A stretch of DNA of 64,000 nt from contig JBBPUQ010000003.1 in NCBI GenBank assembly GCA_038501195.1, positions 310,001 through 374,000 of the forward strand. Reading direction: 5' to 3'. The notes under the pieces were generated by a model that did not search any database, was not told the origin of the DNA, and saw only the letters and a list, made by a program, of their open reading frames with translations. Position 1 is the first letter of the stretch. Each line of letters opens with the position of its first letter. This DNA comes from Nemania diffusa (Eukaryota > Ascomycota > Sordariomycetes > Xylariales > Xylariaceae). Shown one piece after another: positions 33,598 through 47,486 of the stretch. Position numbers and translations under genes: made by a program.

Positions 33598-34494
33598 AGT
33601 GAATAGTTTGAGAGTCTGGAATAAACTGGTCTTGAAATCAGTCTGTGGGATAGCTAGTAAGTCTCCCGCAAGACTTGAGATCGATTCGAGCTATTAGCAG
33701 TGTTTCTAAACAAATGGCTTGTACATTTCTACGGGTCGGCTTTTCAATGGGTAATAATATACCAAGGAATGGACACGACACTCCTCTCATTGGAGCGAAT
33801 TCGAAGTTGCGCGGTAGTTGTACTTCCGCCGGGTAAACTGGGTTTTGGGTTCATGTCACCACCAGCGGGTTATTTAGATCCATTGCGACTGTCTCTTCCA
33901 TAAATGGTAAACCATTTGTCGATCACGAGAAATCAAACAATTTTCGAGTGCTCCGATTTATCGAATTGCGAGGATATAATACGCTTAGACTGTAGTATAA
34001 TTAAATGACTAAAATTGCACTATTCGAAGGACTTATAAACGAACTTTGTATTAAATTAGTATACAGCTATTCAATACGCACAAATAGAAAAGAGAGCCAG
34101 CAAACTAGCCCTAGTATCAGGCATCATTCAACTACCTCATAAGTAGGAATTTCCATATATTTCTACCCGGCGCCGCGTACAATCATTAATCACGCTTACC
34201 AGCGACAGCAGGACTGTTCCGTCGTGGAATTGATCTGATTGTTGATACTGTGCAAAGCTTACTCAAGGTGAACTGAGGTTTGGGTTTTGAGGAAACTTCG
34301 AGGCTAAGAAGAAGAAAACCATATTTCATATGCTGTCGCCGCTGGATTCATCATTTTGAGTTATTGGCGAAAGGTTAATCTAGCTCTTAGAATTCTATAA
34401 AAGTAGCCTAGAGCTCACGCCTCTTTTCAGATGGCAAAGATCAAATGTGTACATCATCAACCAAAACCATAACTGCATACATTCAAGCGTCAAC

Positions 34495-34839
34495 ATGGCA
34501 AGAGAAAGTGAAACTGCATTGTCGAAAGGGGAATCATCCCTTGCCCCAAAAAACGAAAGAAGAATCTATACATTCGTTTTGCCTAACCCGCCCGCGGCGG
34601 AATGCCCAAGTCTAGCCGGGCGTTACCGCCAAATACTTAACAACTTCCAAAGACAGCGCGATTTGGAATTGTCTTTGAGGCAATCTGCACCGTGTCGAAA
34701 CCAAGTCCGCGAGGGCACAAACCAGGCCAAGGCGAGCACCACAACCACCACGGAAAACACGCCCAGCTGTATCTCCAAGCCGAAACATGCCGGATGCTGG
34801 TGTAACTGTTTCAAACTCGAGCAATGTAGACTGAATTAA
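34495..34839 (+). CDS. Possible small protein (114 aa), weak
   Basis: An ATG-initiated open frame with Ser, Thr and Pro-rich composition and a Cys-rich tail (CWCNCFKLEQC). There is no signal peptide, no family match and no neighbour to explain it. It lies in AT-rich sequence where chance frames of this size are unusual but not rare. Only expression data or conservation would make it a gene. Confidence 0.22.
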   Translation: MARESETALSKGESSLAPKNERRIYTFVLPNPPAAECPSLAGRYRQILNNFQRQRDLELSLRQSAPCRNQVREGTNQAKASTTTTTENTPSCISKPKHAGCWCNCFKLEQCRLN

Positions 34840-35429
34840 TAGATCTACGCCATTGATGCTATACACCAATCTGTGCGATGACCTAGTTTACCCGGGAAGG
34901 GGCTAGGTTAGGAACTGCACTACCAAAAGCGACCCTTCGAGAAAGGCATTCGACAGTGTACTGGCCCGCTCACGCCAGGAATCAATATCAACTGGGGATA
35001 CCCGTGGGAATCGTGACTCAAATGTATTATTATCAAGTGATACATTTCCGTTGTTCAGGTCGAGGTACAATAATACCGAAATGGGATCTCACCGCAGTGC
35101 CAGGAAAACGTACTATACTTTCTGACTGGCTTCATCACATATCGTACGACTTCTACGACGAGGCAGCCATAGGTAAAATGGCGACAAGCGAGGACGGCCG
35201 TCCAATCTAGGGCTAGAAGCTTACCCATTTACAACCCGTCGTTCTCTAACACGAATATTATATTGCTATCTTCATTTGTCTTGGAATTTTAGCATTACAA
35301 ACTAGTCAGTTCAGATCAAAATTATGGATTATATTAAACTATAAACGTGGTTTCTATGACTCCCTTGTGACTCTTTAGGCGTACAGGCTTCTACAAGAAA
35401 GCCGCTTTCATTCATTTTGTCTAATCTAC

Positions 35430-35650
35430 TGGATCTGCTCTGAATCTTTTTCTATATGTTCCTTAGAGTCCCCTTCGAGTGTTCTCCTTAACTAGCTTGT
35501 TAAGCCGATCTTCGACACCACATCCAGACCATTATTTCCCACCTAGTATTGAAATAAAATATTCTCTAGAAGTTAAATCGTGATATTTTTCAGTCTTCCA
35601 GAGTGCGGTGTATGCCTCTCACACGTCCGTTTTAGAGTCTATGTTAGTGA
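35430..35650 (-). repeat. Decayed repeat, copy A
   Basis: Aligns over about 200 nt with 45170-45390. Shared blocks include TTATTTCCC, a stretch whose reverse complement encodes an EDRLN peptide, and GTATGCCT.TCACACG. On the reverse strand the frame contains VEDRLNKLVKE and then a stop. It is likely a fragment of an old transposable-element open frame. Confidence 0.5.
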
Positions 35651-38600
35651 CTTTTCATTGGTTACTTCCCCTAGCACACAGCCCTTTCAGGGCCGGGACC
35701 AGGGGAAGGTAACCGTGTCCTCTTCACCAATTAGATTCATTCCAATTTAAGTTCTCATTAAGTTTCTCATAGTAGCTTAGAGTTCTCAGAGTTGAGTTTA
35801 GTTCGCATCGCTTACGCATCCATTTTATCCTCTTTGGTCATTCCACGCAGCAACACTACTTAACTTCTAATTATTGAAGCTGGATGAGACATCATTGAGA
35901 CTACGGTGTTAGCCTTAATTAGAGGTTCGCCGAATGCGAATAATATTACACTGCGCCGCTGGGATTCGGGCACGATAAACCGATAGTGAACAAACCACGT
36001 AGTATTAGGTACCGAATGGTTGGGTCCATGCTTACGATTCGGGGTTTAGCTCGCGGTCAATCTAGGTTCTGTTTGGGTGAGGCTCGGCCCGAAGTAGCTA
36101 CTCTTTCCGGCATTCACACAGCTGGCGAGTCCGGGGAATGATTCCAAATTTCATACTTACATAATTCCTATACTGTTTTATATTCAATATGTTCAGTAGG
36201 CTCGGTCAATTCAGATCAATATTTACGCGTCGACAGCGTGCGCGACAGCTCTAACAGCCCCGGTCCAAGCGAATCATAATTAACTTCTCGGTCGGTTCGG
36301 TCCGACCTATCGTAGCATTCAATCGGATTGCTGGATGCCGATTGTACTGTAACATCTAGTTGAGACCTGCATCGGTGTCTTCCTCAATAGTCCCAAGTCA
36401 AAAGACAATGATTTCATCACCAGCTGAATAGCTGCGCGAAATGTGCCATGTAGGTAAGAGAACTTACAGATGTCGATCAAGGATACTCCAGATTAGGATT
36501 TGTAAAAAGTAAATCTATATGTATTAGCACTTACGAAGTCAAATCCATGAGTTTAGCAATTTCAGGTTATACTTGGTATACCTAGATGAAGAACGCCACC
36601 GATGTCACAAACACTATTATTCGGCGAACTACTCCGACAGGTCCTACCTCTCCGGCCCGACACTTACATTCTTCACTTAACTTCCAGTTGACATACATTT
36701 ATTGATTAACTCGCGACTCCCACCCAGCTGCAACCCTCTAATTCTTCTATACTTGCACCTAACGGGTGGAGTAGGCTTGAACGGCTTCCCGATCGCCCCC
36801 AACTACTATATCAATGTATTCTTTCCAATGGGAGGGAATGTATAGAAACATTGGAAGTCATAAAGAAGAAGAGGATGCACCACGGCATTTGAAGTGTCGC
36901 CGATACGACACCCGAGGTTCCCATCAGCGACGGGCTAAGAGCGGTGAGCTTTACCATTCGGAGGCTACTAAGAATCAGCAGTGTGTCTACGGTAATGTCC
37001 GGCTGGGAATTGACCTTATGGTGCGCCGTAATGATGGCTAGCAGTCTAGATCTTAGACTTGCTGAAGTCGCCCCTATTCGGACGGCTTAACGAGACCCGA
37101 CAACGCAAGCGGGCCGGGATTATTCCATCGACACGCCATCTTAAGCGAGATCTGCTTGGAGCCAACCGAGCCATCTGCCGACTGCCGAAATGTCCTCTGA
37201 GCTATGCGTACGAGCAAGATATTAATGAGGAGCCGGAACAATATCATATGATTTGACCTCTTATCTGCTTATTTTCTACGTCGCCTATTCAATCGACGTA
37301 CAGCCGGCGAACCGCGCTATTACATCAGTGCACATAAGCGCTAATCCGAAGTGCGCATGCGAAGGATCTTCTGTACTGCGGACGCAGATACGAATCATCC
37401 AGCAAGCCGCCAATTGACTGATTCAAACCCAGTTATCCCGCGAATCTGCAGCAGCGGAACTGCATATCCATGCCTCGGAACCCCCATGCCCGAGAATTTC
37501 CAGAGTATTATTTAATAATTCATGAATCGTACAGCAGGTCTAGACGGAGCCGCCCGAATCGCGGAAACAGAACCGCATCCCTGGTACAAAATCGCCAAGT
37601 ATTCAACTTTGACAGACTGGAAACGACGAATTCTACTGTAGACAGACAAGGATCCATATCTTTCTCTACAATACCTACAGTATAGGTAGCGTTGCTTTAC
37701 ACGACTTGACTCGATATTCTACCCAACTAACAATATCAAACGGTACAGGGGTACTAGGCCTCTCATGCCCGTATCACCCTTGCTGGCGCTAAAGCACGAC
37801 ATGCTGCCGCCATGTTAGACTTATCTATGCCGGTTATACTAGTGTTGACTAGTGCTGCTAACGAGTTGGGAATAACGTCTGGGTGTAAGGGGGCCATCTA
37901 TAACCCGCTATTGCTGCGCACGTCAACAGTACCTACAGTAGTCTACAGGGTCTACGATTCAGGGATATGTCATCCGCGCACGCGAATGGGAATTGATACT
38001 CTCCAAGTTGCAGACGACCACATCTTGCTCGGTGGTAAAACATATCGAAGAACGGCGTAGCAACCCGCCTGTAATATCGCTCATCACGCCATTCCCCGGC
38101 TGCATCGCTGGCATCACGCAGGGTTGGGGTTAAACGTCTTGCATTGCATCTGCTGACGGGTTAGATGGCAGGCTTGGTGTCGTGCGTCACCGCTCGCTGT
38201 TATGTCTTATTATGCACCAGGCTGTCTAGTATTGTTTCACCTTGCGTCGAATGAGAGGCGAGAATTAACAGTCTGGGGCGTGTCACCCGCCGGCAATATA
38301 TGAGTGACGGGACTGTGAAATTGGGCCAGATATTGACAGCAACCACGGAAGCGCCTAGATCAAGGTATCGGAGTTCATCCCGGTCACGTCAACCTCAGAT
38401 TAAGAAACTGCAATCTCACTACTCGTCCTAACTCTAGATGGGTGATCGTCACCGCCACCCGAGCATCCATCGCATGGAATCGGGACTCGTATGGATATGT
38501 AGGACTCACATGTTGTTTAACTAGACCTCGGCAGTCGACGTGCAGGTTCGATGCAACTAGAGCACGACGACAGCAGCCTCGACGCATACCAGTAACTCGG

Positions 38601-39124
38601 CCGATAAAACCCCAACGTCTATCGGGAACATGTCTAGCGCATGATCAGCTGGCCTGGAAGAGGGGTCGCACAGCATAAGTGCTGAGATGAGAGCACGATT
38701 CTCAAAGCTTCACCGCCAACGCCATCGAACGACCGCGGGTCGAAGGTGAGAACGTCTACGTTAACGCCGATATACGCGATTATTACATTGTATAGGTTTT
38801 GTGATAATATTGTGACCCCTTCTTCTCGGGCCACTTTCATGGTCCCTTGTCGAGAGAGATCACCTTGAAACTTTGATAGAGAATCTAATAGTATGCTCTA
38901 AGTCGAGTCTATCTCGGTGCACATGCAAAACCGTCCAAAACAACAGCCAAACTCCGTCTCTTTGCAGTAAACCACGTGAGAAACCCGTGCCAGCCATATG
39001 TACAATGCAAAATGCAGCACCGTCCTCCAATAATAGGAGAGGACGATGATGTTGTGATATATACACCCATTTTCCATGGTGTCGTCGTTCGTAATCGTCG
39101 TAGGGAGTGCCCAGCGGCGGCGTC

Positions 39125-40311
39125 TCACTCCTTGCGCCCCAGCTGCTCGGCGAGCGGCTGGCAGATGTCGTAGCCGGCGTGGAAGAACTCGGCCGTCTCG
39201 CCGCTGCGCCGCTGCATCTCGTGGTCGAAGAGGCTCAGCATGGCGCCCACGCCGGGGATCCGCTCGAGCCGGTTGACCGACTGGCGCCACGCGTCGGCGT
39301 GCCGCGTGCCCGCCATGGCGTTGAGCTCCCGCACCCGCGTCTCCAGCGCCTCCAGCACCGCCGGGTTCGCCTTCGGCGGCGACAGCGCCGCCGCCGCCGA
39401 CGACGACGACGACGAGCCCCCGGGCCCGCTGACCGGCGGGGCCTTCCGCATCCATTCGAGGTACTCCGCTACTACGGACGAGATTCCGGCGATTTCTGCC
39501 TGCGTGTTGAAGACGGCCATGCCGAAGGCTGTGAGCTCGGCGAGGATATGGTTGGCGTCGTCGGCGCGGCAGCCCCGCCCGCTTGGTGATGGTGGCGGCG
39601 ATGTCGTGGACGTCGATGAGCCGTTTACTATCCTGACTTCCCGGAGACTGGGCATCTGCCGGTGTGAGTAGACGCTTTCACGCCGATAGGAGGATGGGGT
39701 GGTGCTGGGCCCGGACATGTCGTCCATGCGTCTCGGGTCTTCCATGTGAAAATGAGACGGGTCGTTAGGAATGCCCATATGGGGACTTGGTAAATAGTTC
39801 ATGAAATCGCTCTCCAGATTCTCCGGTGACATGGGTAGTGAGTGATGCGAGAAAGGGGTCGGCGGTATGCCATGGACCCCCGCGGACATGAACGGGTCTC
39901 CCGTCGGCACCGTCGTTGGCATTTGCAAGTTGAAAGACGAGCAGTCCGGATACTCGACTCCGATCGCCGAGTTTGGTGTTGGAATCGGGGGGTGATCATG
40001 TGTAGCAGCAGGCTTATTCGTGTGACTGTGTCTTAATATATAGGCTTCTGCCTTATCTGTTTTCGCCGCACGTCAGCCCCTTGGCATGGCCCTCCCGATA
40101 ATCTTCCCAGGTTAGCAAGGACAATACCTAATCGATCTTGTAAACTCTCGATGGTCTGGGCCAAGTCGGCCTTGGTGGGTTTGTGAGTCGGCACGTAGAT
40201 GCATGCCTCGCCGGACCGCCGACACTTTTCGCACGAGGGCTGGCCCCCATCACACCGCACCTTTCTGTCGCGACATAGTTTGCAGGCTATGTGACGAGAG
40301 AGGTTATTCAT
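39125..40311 (-). CDS. Zn2Cys6 transcription factor (AflR-like architecture)
   Basis: Fungal Zn2Cys6 factors bind CGG-type sites and often control specialised-metabolism clusters. Exons 40311-40128 and 40056-39125 give about 371 residues. The zinc cluster is at the N-terminus with Cys at residues 10, 13, 20, 27, 30 and 37, spacing CX2CX6CX6CX2CX6C. A short coiled-coil-like linker (TIESLQDRLG) follows. The rest has Pro/Ser-rich stretches and a Ser then Ala run (DNA near 39390-39415), with a C-terminal region (NHILAELTAFGMAVFNTQAEIAGISSVVAEYL) typical of small AflR-type regulators rather than of the long fungal-TF middle-homology class. The acceptor of the single intron could alternatively lie at 40047. 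No target genes can be assigned; the nearest metabolic genes are those at 47.5-55.3 kb. Confidence 0.87.
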
Positions 40312-43300
40312 GGTGGAGTGAGAGGGCGAGAGGGTGTGTAAAGCCGGCGAAGAGGGAGGGGGGGCTACCTTAGCCGGTGGTGAGCCGAGCTCCCTCGCAA
40401 AGTTGAAGTCGATGAAGGCCTTTGGCTCTCGACGTCGCTCCACACGTGTGAGGCGCGGTAGGTAGCAGTAAATCCGTAGGTTTCTGTGGTAAGTGCTGTG
40501 TACGTTGGGAGCTGAGGGTATAAACCAAGGTAGCCGCCAAGCTTTGGGTTTTGGGTCGATCCAATCCCCCCCAGGTCCAATTAAGCTACCAGGCTTACTT
40601 GTTACGGCGGCCAGCCAATGAACACTAGCTTATCCCTTGAAGACTTAACCTGGATGGGGTCGGAATACATTGCTAGGATCTGAACGGTTTATGTTGTGCT
40701 GTGGGGGGCTTCCGCCTCGGGTGTAAGTATAGTCGCGGATTAGTGGAAGAGAACATGAAAGATAACCAACCCTACTTCCACTCACTCCTCACTCAGCGGG
40801 ATGGGGATAAGTACCAGGTACCGCAGGATGAAGGGTAAAAACAGGTATTTGATTCGATCAACAAGGTACTTAATCGATAGTAAGAGATCCAAGTTCAAGA
40901 AAGTTACTCTCGTGTTCCTCGGCACATACTTATTTTTATCATATGGGATATTCGAAAGAGGCAGATACCCAGCCAAGCGGCCTGAGCTCAATTCCCTACT
41001 TAATATTATTTTCTACAGGGGGTAAACCGGTCATAAAGCCCGAGAGACACTTCTCAAGCTGAAGGTCTAAGTACTTCGGGGAATGTAGACTTTTATTAGA
41101 TCAGTGAGGTTTACTACATGCTGAGAGAGTCAAGAGTAAGAGTCGGGGCTTACACGTATTCGACCCACTTGAAACTAGTATTCAGCTCACCTAGACAAGG
41201 CTCACGGCGCCGTAGTAATTAGTCCTTCTGGTTCCCCATCAGACCCCGATCGTATTTTGGCGTCAAAGTAATCCGCCTGTCAACTTTAAGTATGCGGCAT
41301 AGCGTAGGACATGTCTTAAGTGAAACGGTCTTAGGGTTAGTTTCAACCCACGACAGCGGTCCCTAGCAAAAATGGCCTTAACAAGAAAGTGTTTACTGGG
41401 ACTGGTGCGCTAGAACCAACCTGGCTGCAAGGTCCCATGCCAAGGTCTTGGCATTGACAGCTGCAACATGTGTGATAAGCAGACTTAGGTACTTTGCGGT
41501 TCTATCACTGTGACAGACCACTGGTCAATGCTTGGGAAAGGATACCTACATTTCGGGAGAGATTACCGATAACATCATGAAGCCTTATTTAGAAATGGGC
41601 ATCAAATGCCATATAAGCTATTCCATGTTCACGCTCCAGCTGAAAAGACCTGCCTAATTGGAGTCTTGCGTCATACCCTTCTCATTGAGGTGGACGGTGT
41701 GCAATCTACTTACATAGCAGGCTCTCTTCCCGAACACTAAGGCAGTTCGACTAAGGCAACGCCGTGTGGGGGACAATTTCAAATCTGGGTAGCAAGCAAT
41801 CCTCCTACTCTATGTAACGTCATGGTAATGGAGTTGCTAGTTTTACTACTGTATGTACTACTAAACTAAGAGCTTAGTTTCAACGGCATCATTATGCCAC
41901 TAGACTAGTACTCACCGCACTCCCAATTAATCATCCGTGATCTCCCCGTTCGCAGGTAAGCACGGGAATAATAAACTGACCCATCTTTTCATGTAGATGC
42001 ATGCAGATTTCGTAAGTATTCGCATTGGATTGGTAAGTCAAATGCTCGAGTTGATATTCTAGTAAAAGTACTTAAACATTAGGGGGTGAGAAGAGCCTCC
42101 CACGCGCATGTTAACCAGATAGAGCACCCCCGAGGTGAGAGTACGCATACCTACGTCGTATTCAGCGATAGTCCGCTTCTCCTTCTGGTAGGTATGGCGT
42201 CAGCTGTCAGTGACAGGCAAAAGCAATCGAGGTCTGCGTAAACCGGGTCGGCCCGCTATCTGGGAGAATGATATGCATCTCTATGGCGTAGGCAGCGGGG
42301 AGGCATGCAAAAGGCCATGTTGTTCAAGTCGCACAATCTACAACCAGGGCCAATATTTGATACATACGTATAGAAGACAAGACACCGGAAATGAGACTCG
42401 CATTTGGCAATCTTCTTTCCTTTTGATCAACACGACAACTCGCCCACATACGTACGTGACAGTACGTGCGCATCTACATATACAGTACCTATGCTGTATT
42501 GATAAATTGATAAACACGGGGTTGTTCCACACTAATTCCGGGGTTTCGCCTACCCGCAGCTGGCTTTACCAACCTGCGTGCGTGCGTGCGTTGGTGCCAA
42601 ACGAGTTGACGTATCGGTACTTGTAATATCATTCCAGACAAACCTATGTTATTGTTATTGTTAAGTGAGGCTTACGATCGGCTCAGAAGACCGGCCCGTC
42701 AACGTCCGCGTCCACGCACGGTGATCCGACGAAAACGAAGATGGCGCACTAGTCAAGCATCCCTATAGGTTTTTCATGCACACCTAGAGCTCACAGCTTC
42801 GTCCGGATTCTGTCCTACCATGGCAGAGCTGAGCATGTTTCCATGTTTGCAATCGGGATGCCAATCCTAATTGCCGCGACACCCTGCGCTGCCTACGCGT
42901 AGTGTACTAACTTGTCGCCAAGTCTCCAAAGGCTAGACCTGTCTCATAATTTAAGCTTACTCCGAACTGCAGGACAAATTTAGCCTCCAAGCTAGAAGCG
43001 TATGGCGCACGTCTCCCAGCGGCTAATTTAACATCATCACGCTTCACATCAGTCAGCCATCAGCAAGCGTCGCCATACATCGTTCCTGATTACTGCGTTG
43101 CGAGCTGAGCAGCTCTGAGCAGTAACAGTAAGAGCCACAACAGGTTTGCATAGGCAGCCGAGAGTGGCTTGCAATATATTACTGCGAAGATCGTCACTTG
43201 TGACTGCGGTAATTCTTCAGACAGATACAACCTAACCCAGTCCACGAGGTTGCAGTGTCGCGACTCTCATTGATTAAAGCAGCCGGATCGTCCACAACGC

Positions 43301-46300
43301 GGTTACTTCCATTCCCACGAATCAATTGAAAAGTCAGAAAGAAGCTGCACGGAAATCCGTAGTGAGGCTCCATTGACTGATCTATGTATAGATTTAAACT
43401 TACTACATACATAGACTGTATGTCGTCTTCCTCCACTTGGCGTTCTACGACCCCAGAAGTTATGAAGGTCACCCGCCAAAGGAAATGACTTGCTTCGGCC
43501 ATTTTTATACCCCTGTACGCTAGTAAGGCTTAAACAGATCTGTACATACGTACCTATTCCGAAGGTGCCGGTGCTGAATGCTAATGCCAAAATGACACCT
43601 AACGGCCCGATACATACTGTGCTGCTACTCCATGAAGCAGCACGGGCTTTCGAGTTGCCTGCCGGAACTATGGCTGCCCCTGACAGGAGTGAAGCGATAA
43701 GGTACCCCCCTGTTAATGGCTAGGATCCCTGCCACGTGGTGGATCATTAGGTATGATTTCCATATAGCTTTCATAGTAATCATTCTCCACATTATAGGAC
43801 TACATACTGCTAAGATATATGCATACCTACAAGACGCGTAAGTCCAGACTTGGTTTCTGTATGTAATCAAGTAAAAGGTATATTATGATGATCCCGATAA
43901 AAAGCATCGGGGTTTAGAGGTTTCGCTCCTGAGTTAGGGCCGCCTTGAGGGGTCTGTTACTTTGAAGTACAAGCCGAAGCGTGCACTAGAAACTTAGACG
44001 TTATTATTCCATTCCACAAGGAACTCGGAATTTCAAAATAACAACTCGTTCATAGTAGACAACATGACAGTTTTGTTGAAGGTTTGGTTTATTGTTCTAC
44101 AACTAATCATTCCAAAATAGATCAAACAGGACCGAGATAGTCCATGATAAAGGCTTATAGCAAAATACCTACTAAAGAGTAATGAACTACGAAATGCATG
44201 GCAGGGTAGTCTTTCAAACGCAGCGTACGCCTATATGTTCTAAATCAAGTGGCCCGAGTTACGATGGGGCATTGTGGAGAGGAGGGAAATATATGCCTAC
44301 TACTTTCGAAGGGAAGCAATGTACAATGTGTATAGTAGCCTTTTTTTCTTGCATTAACACATGGCAAGATACGAGTTTTTCAACCGGAATAGGTAGGGGT
44401 TCTCAATAGGGGCCACGACAGCAAATATGACTAAGCTACAGTCGGGTCCCTCATCTTTAGATGGACTTAGGAAACACTAGATTTAGCACAGTGTGCTCTA
44501 AGAGTTCAGGGTTGCTACTGAACATACACCCAAGGTGAACTTAATACAGACATATGTTGCGAATAAATTGTTTACAAAGAATGTTACAGGGTGTCTACAG
44601 GTTACACTAATATGTGCTGAATCACCCGAGTATGATGTAGGATTTATAAGGAGGGTGGTTCCGGTTTCAATTATCCACAAAATATGGTAATTTATCGCAA
44701 TCTTAGATCGCAATCTAATGCTTTTGCAGCTGGTCATATTATTCATATCTTAAATTAGAATAATCAAGTATTAATACCAGCCAATGAGCCACGGATCTCT
44801 ACCAGGTGCGCCTGGCTAGTTTAGCCCCAGCCGTATTATGCGACAGGCATAGTTGGGATGAGGTTTTCGTAACAGCTCCGAGAGAAACTTAAAAATCAAT
44901 CTTCATAATGAGACTTTAAGAGTTAAATGATTACAATTACGTTCGACTACTCGTAGAGTGAGTATCGGGATCGCCCACCAGGGAAGTTTCATCGCTACTC
45001 ATCTATCAGAGCGATAGGTCTTTTAATACCAAACCAGGGTCATTCATGATCGCTGGAACAAAAGAGAACGGTCAAAAAACTTTAAAATCTAGGAAACTAT
45101 TATAATATAAGACTGCAGTTAAACAGGCTCCTGAAGATTAAAGGTCTATCGCTAATTAAGCTGGGCCTGACATATCTGTGCTAAATCTTCCCTTGATATT
45201 CTTTACAGTCCCCTTTGGATAATACCTTAACCTGCTGATTAAGTCGGTCCTCGAGACCAAAATTCCACGTATTATTTCCCTAGACTTCAAGCTTAAAAAT
45301 CCCTAGAAGGCCATCGTACCTTCGTTAGGGCCCCTTAGTGCAGAGTATGCCTATCACACGTTCCGTCTTAATAGTTATTCTAAACAGCTCTACGGTTACG
45401 ATTTGCGTTGATGTGCCGCAAATTGCAGCGCATCATAGGCTAACTTAGAGACATTGTTATCTATTCTAGGCGGTATCAGAAGTATCAAGTGCCTCGAGCG
45501 AAACATGTAAGTAAGCAAAGTCCTAACTCTTCAAGTTTCTACCGGTATTCTCCTGAGACAATAGAACATCGCGAGCGTCTACCTGTACTTACTAACCTAG
45601 ATGAACCCTCCTCCGCCGCCGCCGCCGCCGCCAGGCTCACAGAGATTCAAGTAGCCGCTCGCCTCTTTACAGAATTCGCGAAGGCTTTCGCCTCTAGGCA
45701 ACCTACTAGTGATCTCTGGCCAAAATACTTGCATCGTTACTCTACTGACGGTTCGCATCGAGAACTTTTACTCTTCAGAACCCTTATATCACTACAAAAC
45801 AAAGAACATGGTTTATATGCTTAATGTGCCTCGTCCAGTTACTCAACTCGAGATTGAAACTATCACCTCGTAAGTCCCCCTCATCCCCCTATCCAGATAG
45901 AATACACCAAGACGTCCAACGGTCCCAGATTGACTGGTCGGGTGAGGTGATAGAGCGACCCAACCTTATAAGACTAACTATATCTATGGTTTTAGCTATA
46001 TATAAAAGACCTCTAGCAGCACTGGGAACCTAGAGGGCCAAGAATCAATTGGTGTTCCTATTGAGCCCCATGCTACACCTCCATTCTTAGCTACTCGGAA
46101 GCCTCCTATTCACTCTGCAACTAAATCCTCCGATAAGCCGTTCAGCCCAGTCCGTCTAATGCTGCCTCAAGAAGAAGTACGGGAATTCACAAGTTGAAGG
46201 TAGGCAACTCCTGCTCAGACAAGAGTTCGGTGCGCAGGGTAGGCAGAGCATAACCTCAAGTGACGTATTGATTCTTGTGTGTTTCTTTACGCAGTGGGTT

Positions 46301-47486
46301 ATTTATAGTAAGATTTTTTTCACACGTTAATGCCAAAATTTAAATTGTAAAATCCGCATTTTAGTTCAAGGGCCAGGGGTTAATCGGCAAGGATATATAG
46401 ATCAATACAGAATTAGAGGGATTGGCCGCCAAAGGAGTCGATGCGACATGATTCGGTAAACAATAGGATTCAACGGACAGGGTTATTTACCGAATGGAAT
46501 CTATTAAGCGTTGAAACACGGGAATGATCCTGGGGGAAGGGCTGCTAGGCAGACCGAAGGTGAACAGCATGAACAGCCTAAAATAGTTAAGCAAAGCTAG
46601 AGCGCATGTTATATCATTGCAATTAAAATAGAGTCTTGGGGATAGATCTAAAGGCCTTTCGTCACCACATTATTGGTCTTTATACCTAATACAAGGCAAA
46701 TTGTTAGATATATAGGGGGTAAATTAGGCCCTGTATTTTGGGTGCTGGAAGGCTCTAACCAGAAGGGGGTACCTTCTGTTTCAGGGGGTTCCACCTATGT
46801 ACCTATTTTGTATGCTAGAGAAAAATCTCTCAGAACAGCGGTGACACACAACAACAATAATAACACCAATCAATTCAATCAATCTAGAAGGCTTATTTCT
46901 AACACAAATCATTACCGATTTAATTGAACCGAAAGGCGGGGTAATTAGGTAAGCGAGTCCATTTGCGCTTGAGAGGGACTAGATTTAGCTAGGGAGAGGA
47001 ATGAAATTATTTCTACCAGAGGGCTTTCACGAAGTGCCTCTTTATTTATCGGAAACTTATATGAGTTTCAAATTTCAGTTATAGAAGTGCACTCTATGAA
47101 CGTCTGGGGGATCTCGTAGGGCTAGATACCTCGGTACCTTACCTAACTACTTGTACCCCGCACTGCTTGATCTACATGGGTTAGGCGATGACCAGAGTAA
47201 AAATGATTACTCAACTACAATAATGATGTAACGCTTTAGACTACGAAGTAAAATACTAATGGTGCGTTTTAACTATTATACTTTGCACCCGGAAATAACT
47301 TGAAAAAAAGCGACCACAACTGAAAGAAAGTTAGATAAATACTATCTAGGCACCTAAGACGGGCATGTCATCCAAAATTTCCCCTTTAGATAGAATACGT
47401 ACCTCTAGGTAGTCGCTTACTCACTCCCCCATGCTACTATTGCAAGTGACGTACCTGGCATCCACCACTTATCCTAACCTAGAGGA
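40312..47486. other. 7-kb gene-poor AT-rich region
   Basis: No intact gene is supported. The segment contains repeat copy B (45170-45390), a CCG trinucleotide run at about 45611-45630 and a GTGC run near 42575-42590. Open frames are short, lack ATG-consistent starts or have random-looking composition. This resembles RIP-degenerated repeat sequence between gene islands. Confidence 0.5.
45170..45390 (-). repeat. Decayed repeat, copy B
   Basis: Diverged second copy of the sequence at 35430-35650. The reverse strand reads LEDRLNQQVKVLSKGDCKEY before a stop, matching EDRLN plus following hydrophobic/basic residues in copy A. It lies in the AT-rich region between the regulator and the flavin-reductase gene. 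Confidence 0.5.

Larger units (their letters stand above)
33598..39124. other. Gene-poor AT-rich region with repeat remnant
   Basis: Five and a half kilobases with no intact gene other than a weak small ORF at 34495-34839. The segment 35430-35650 is a decayed repeat copy (see separate entry). The region looks like old repeat-derived sequence. Confidence 0.5.

Noticed and set aside
38898..39589. Overlapping frames on both strands at the zinc-cluster regulator
   Set aside because: Low-complexity Arg/Gly/Pro shadows of the regulator's second exon.
45489..46033. Adjacent 111- and 69-codon frames with an Ala run
   Set aside because: The first lacks an ATG start (GTG only), lies in AT-rich decayed DNA and resembles no family.
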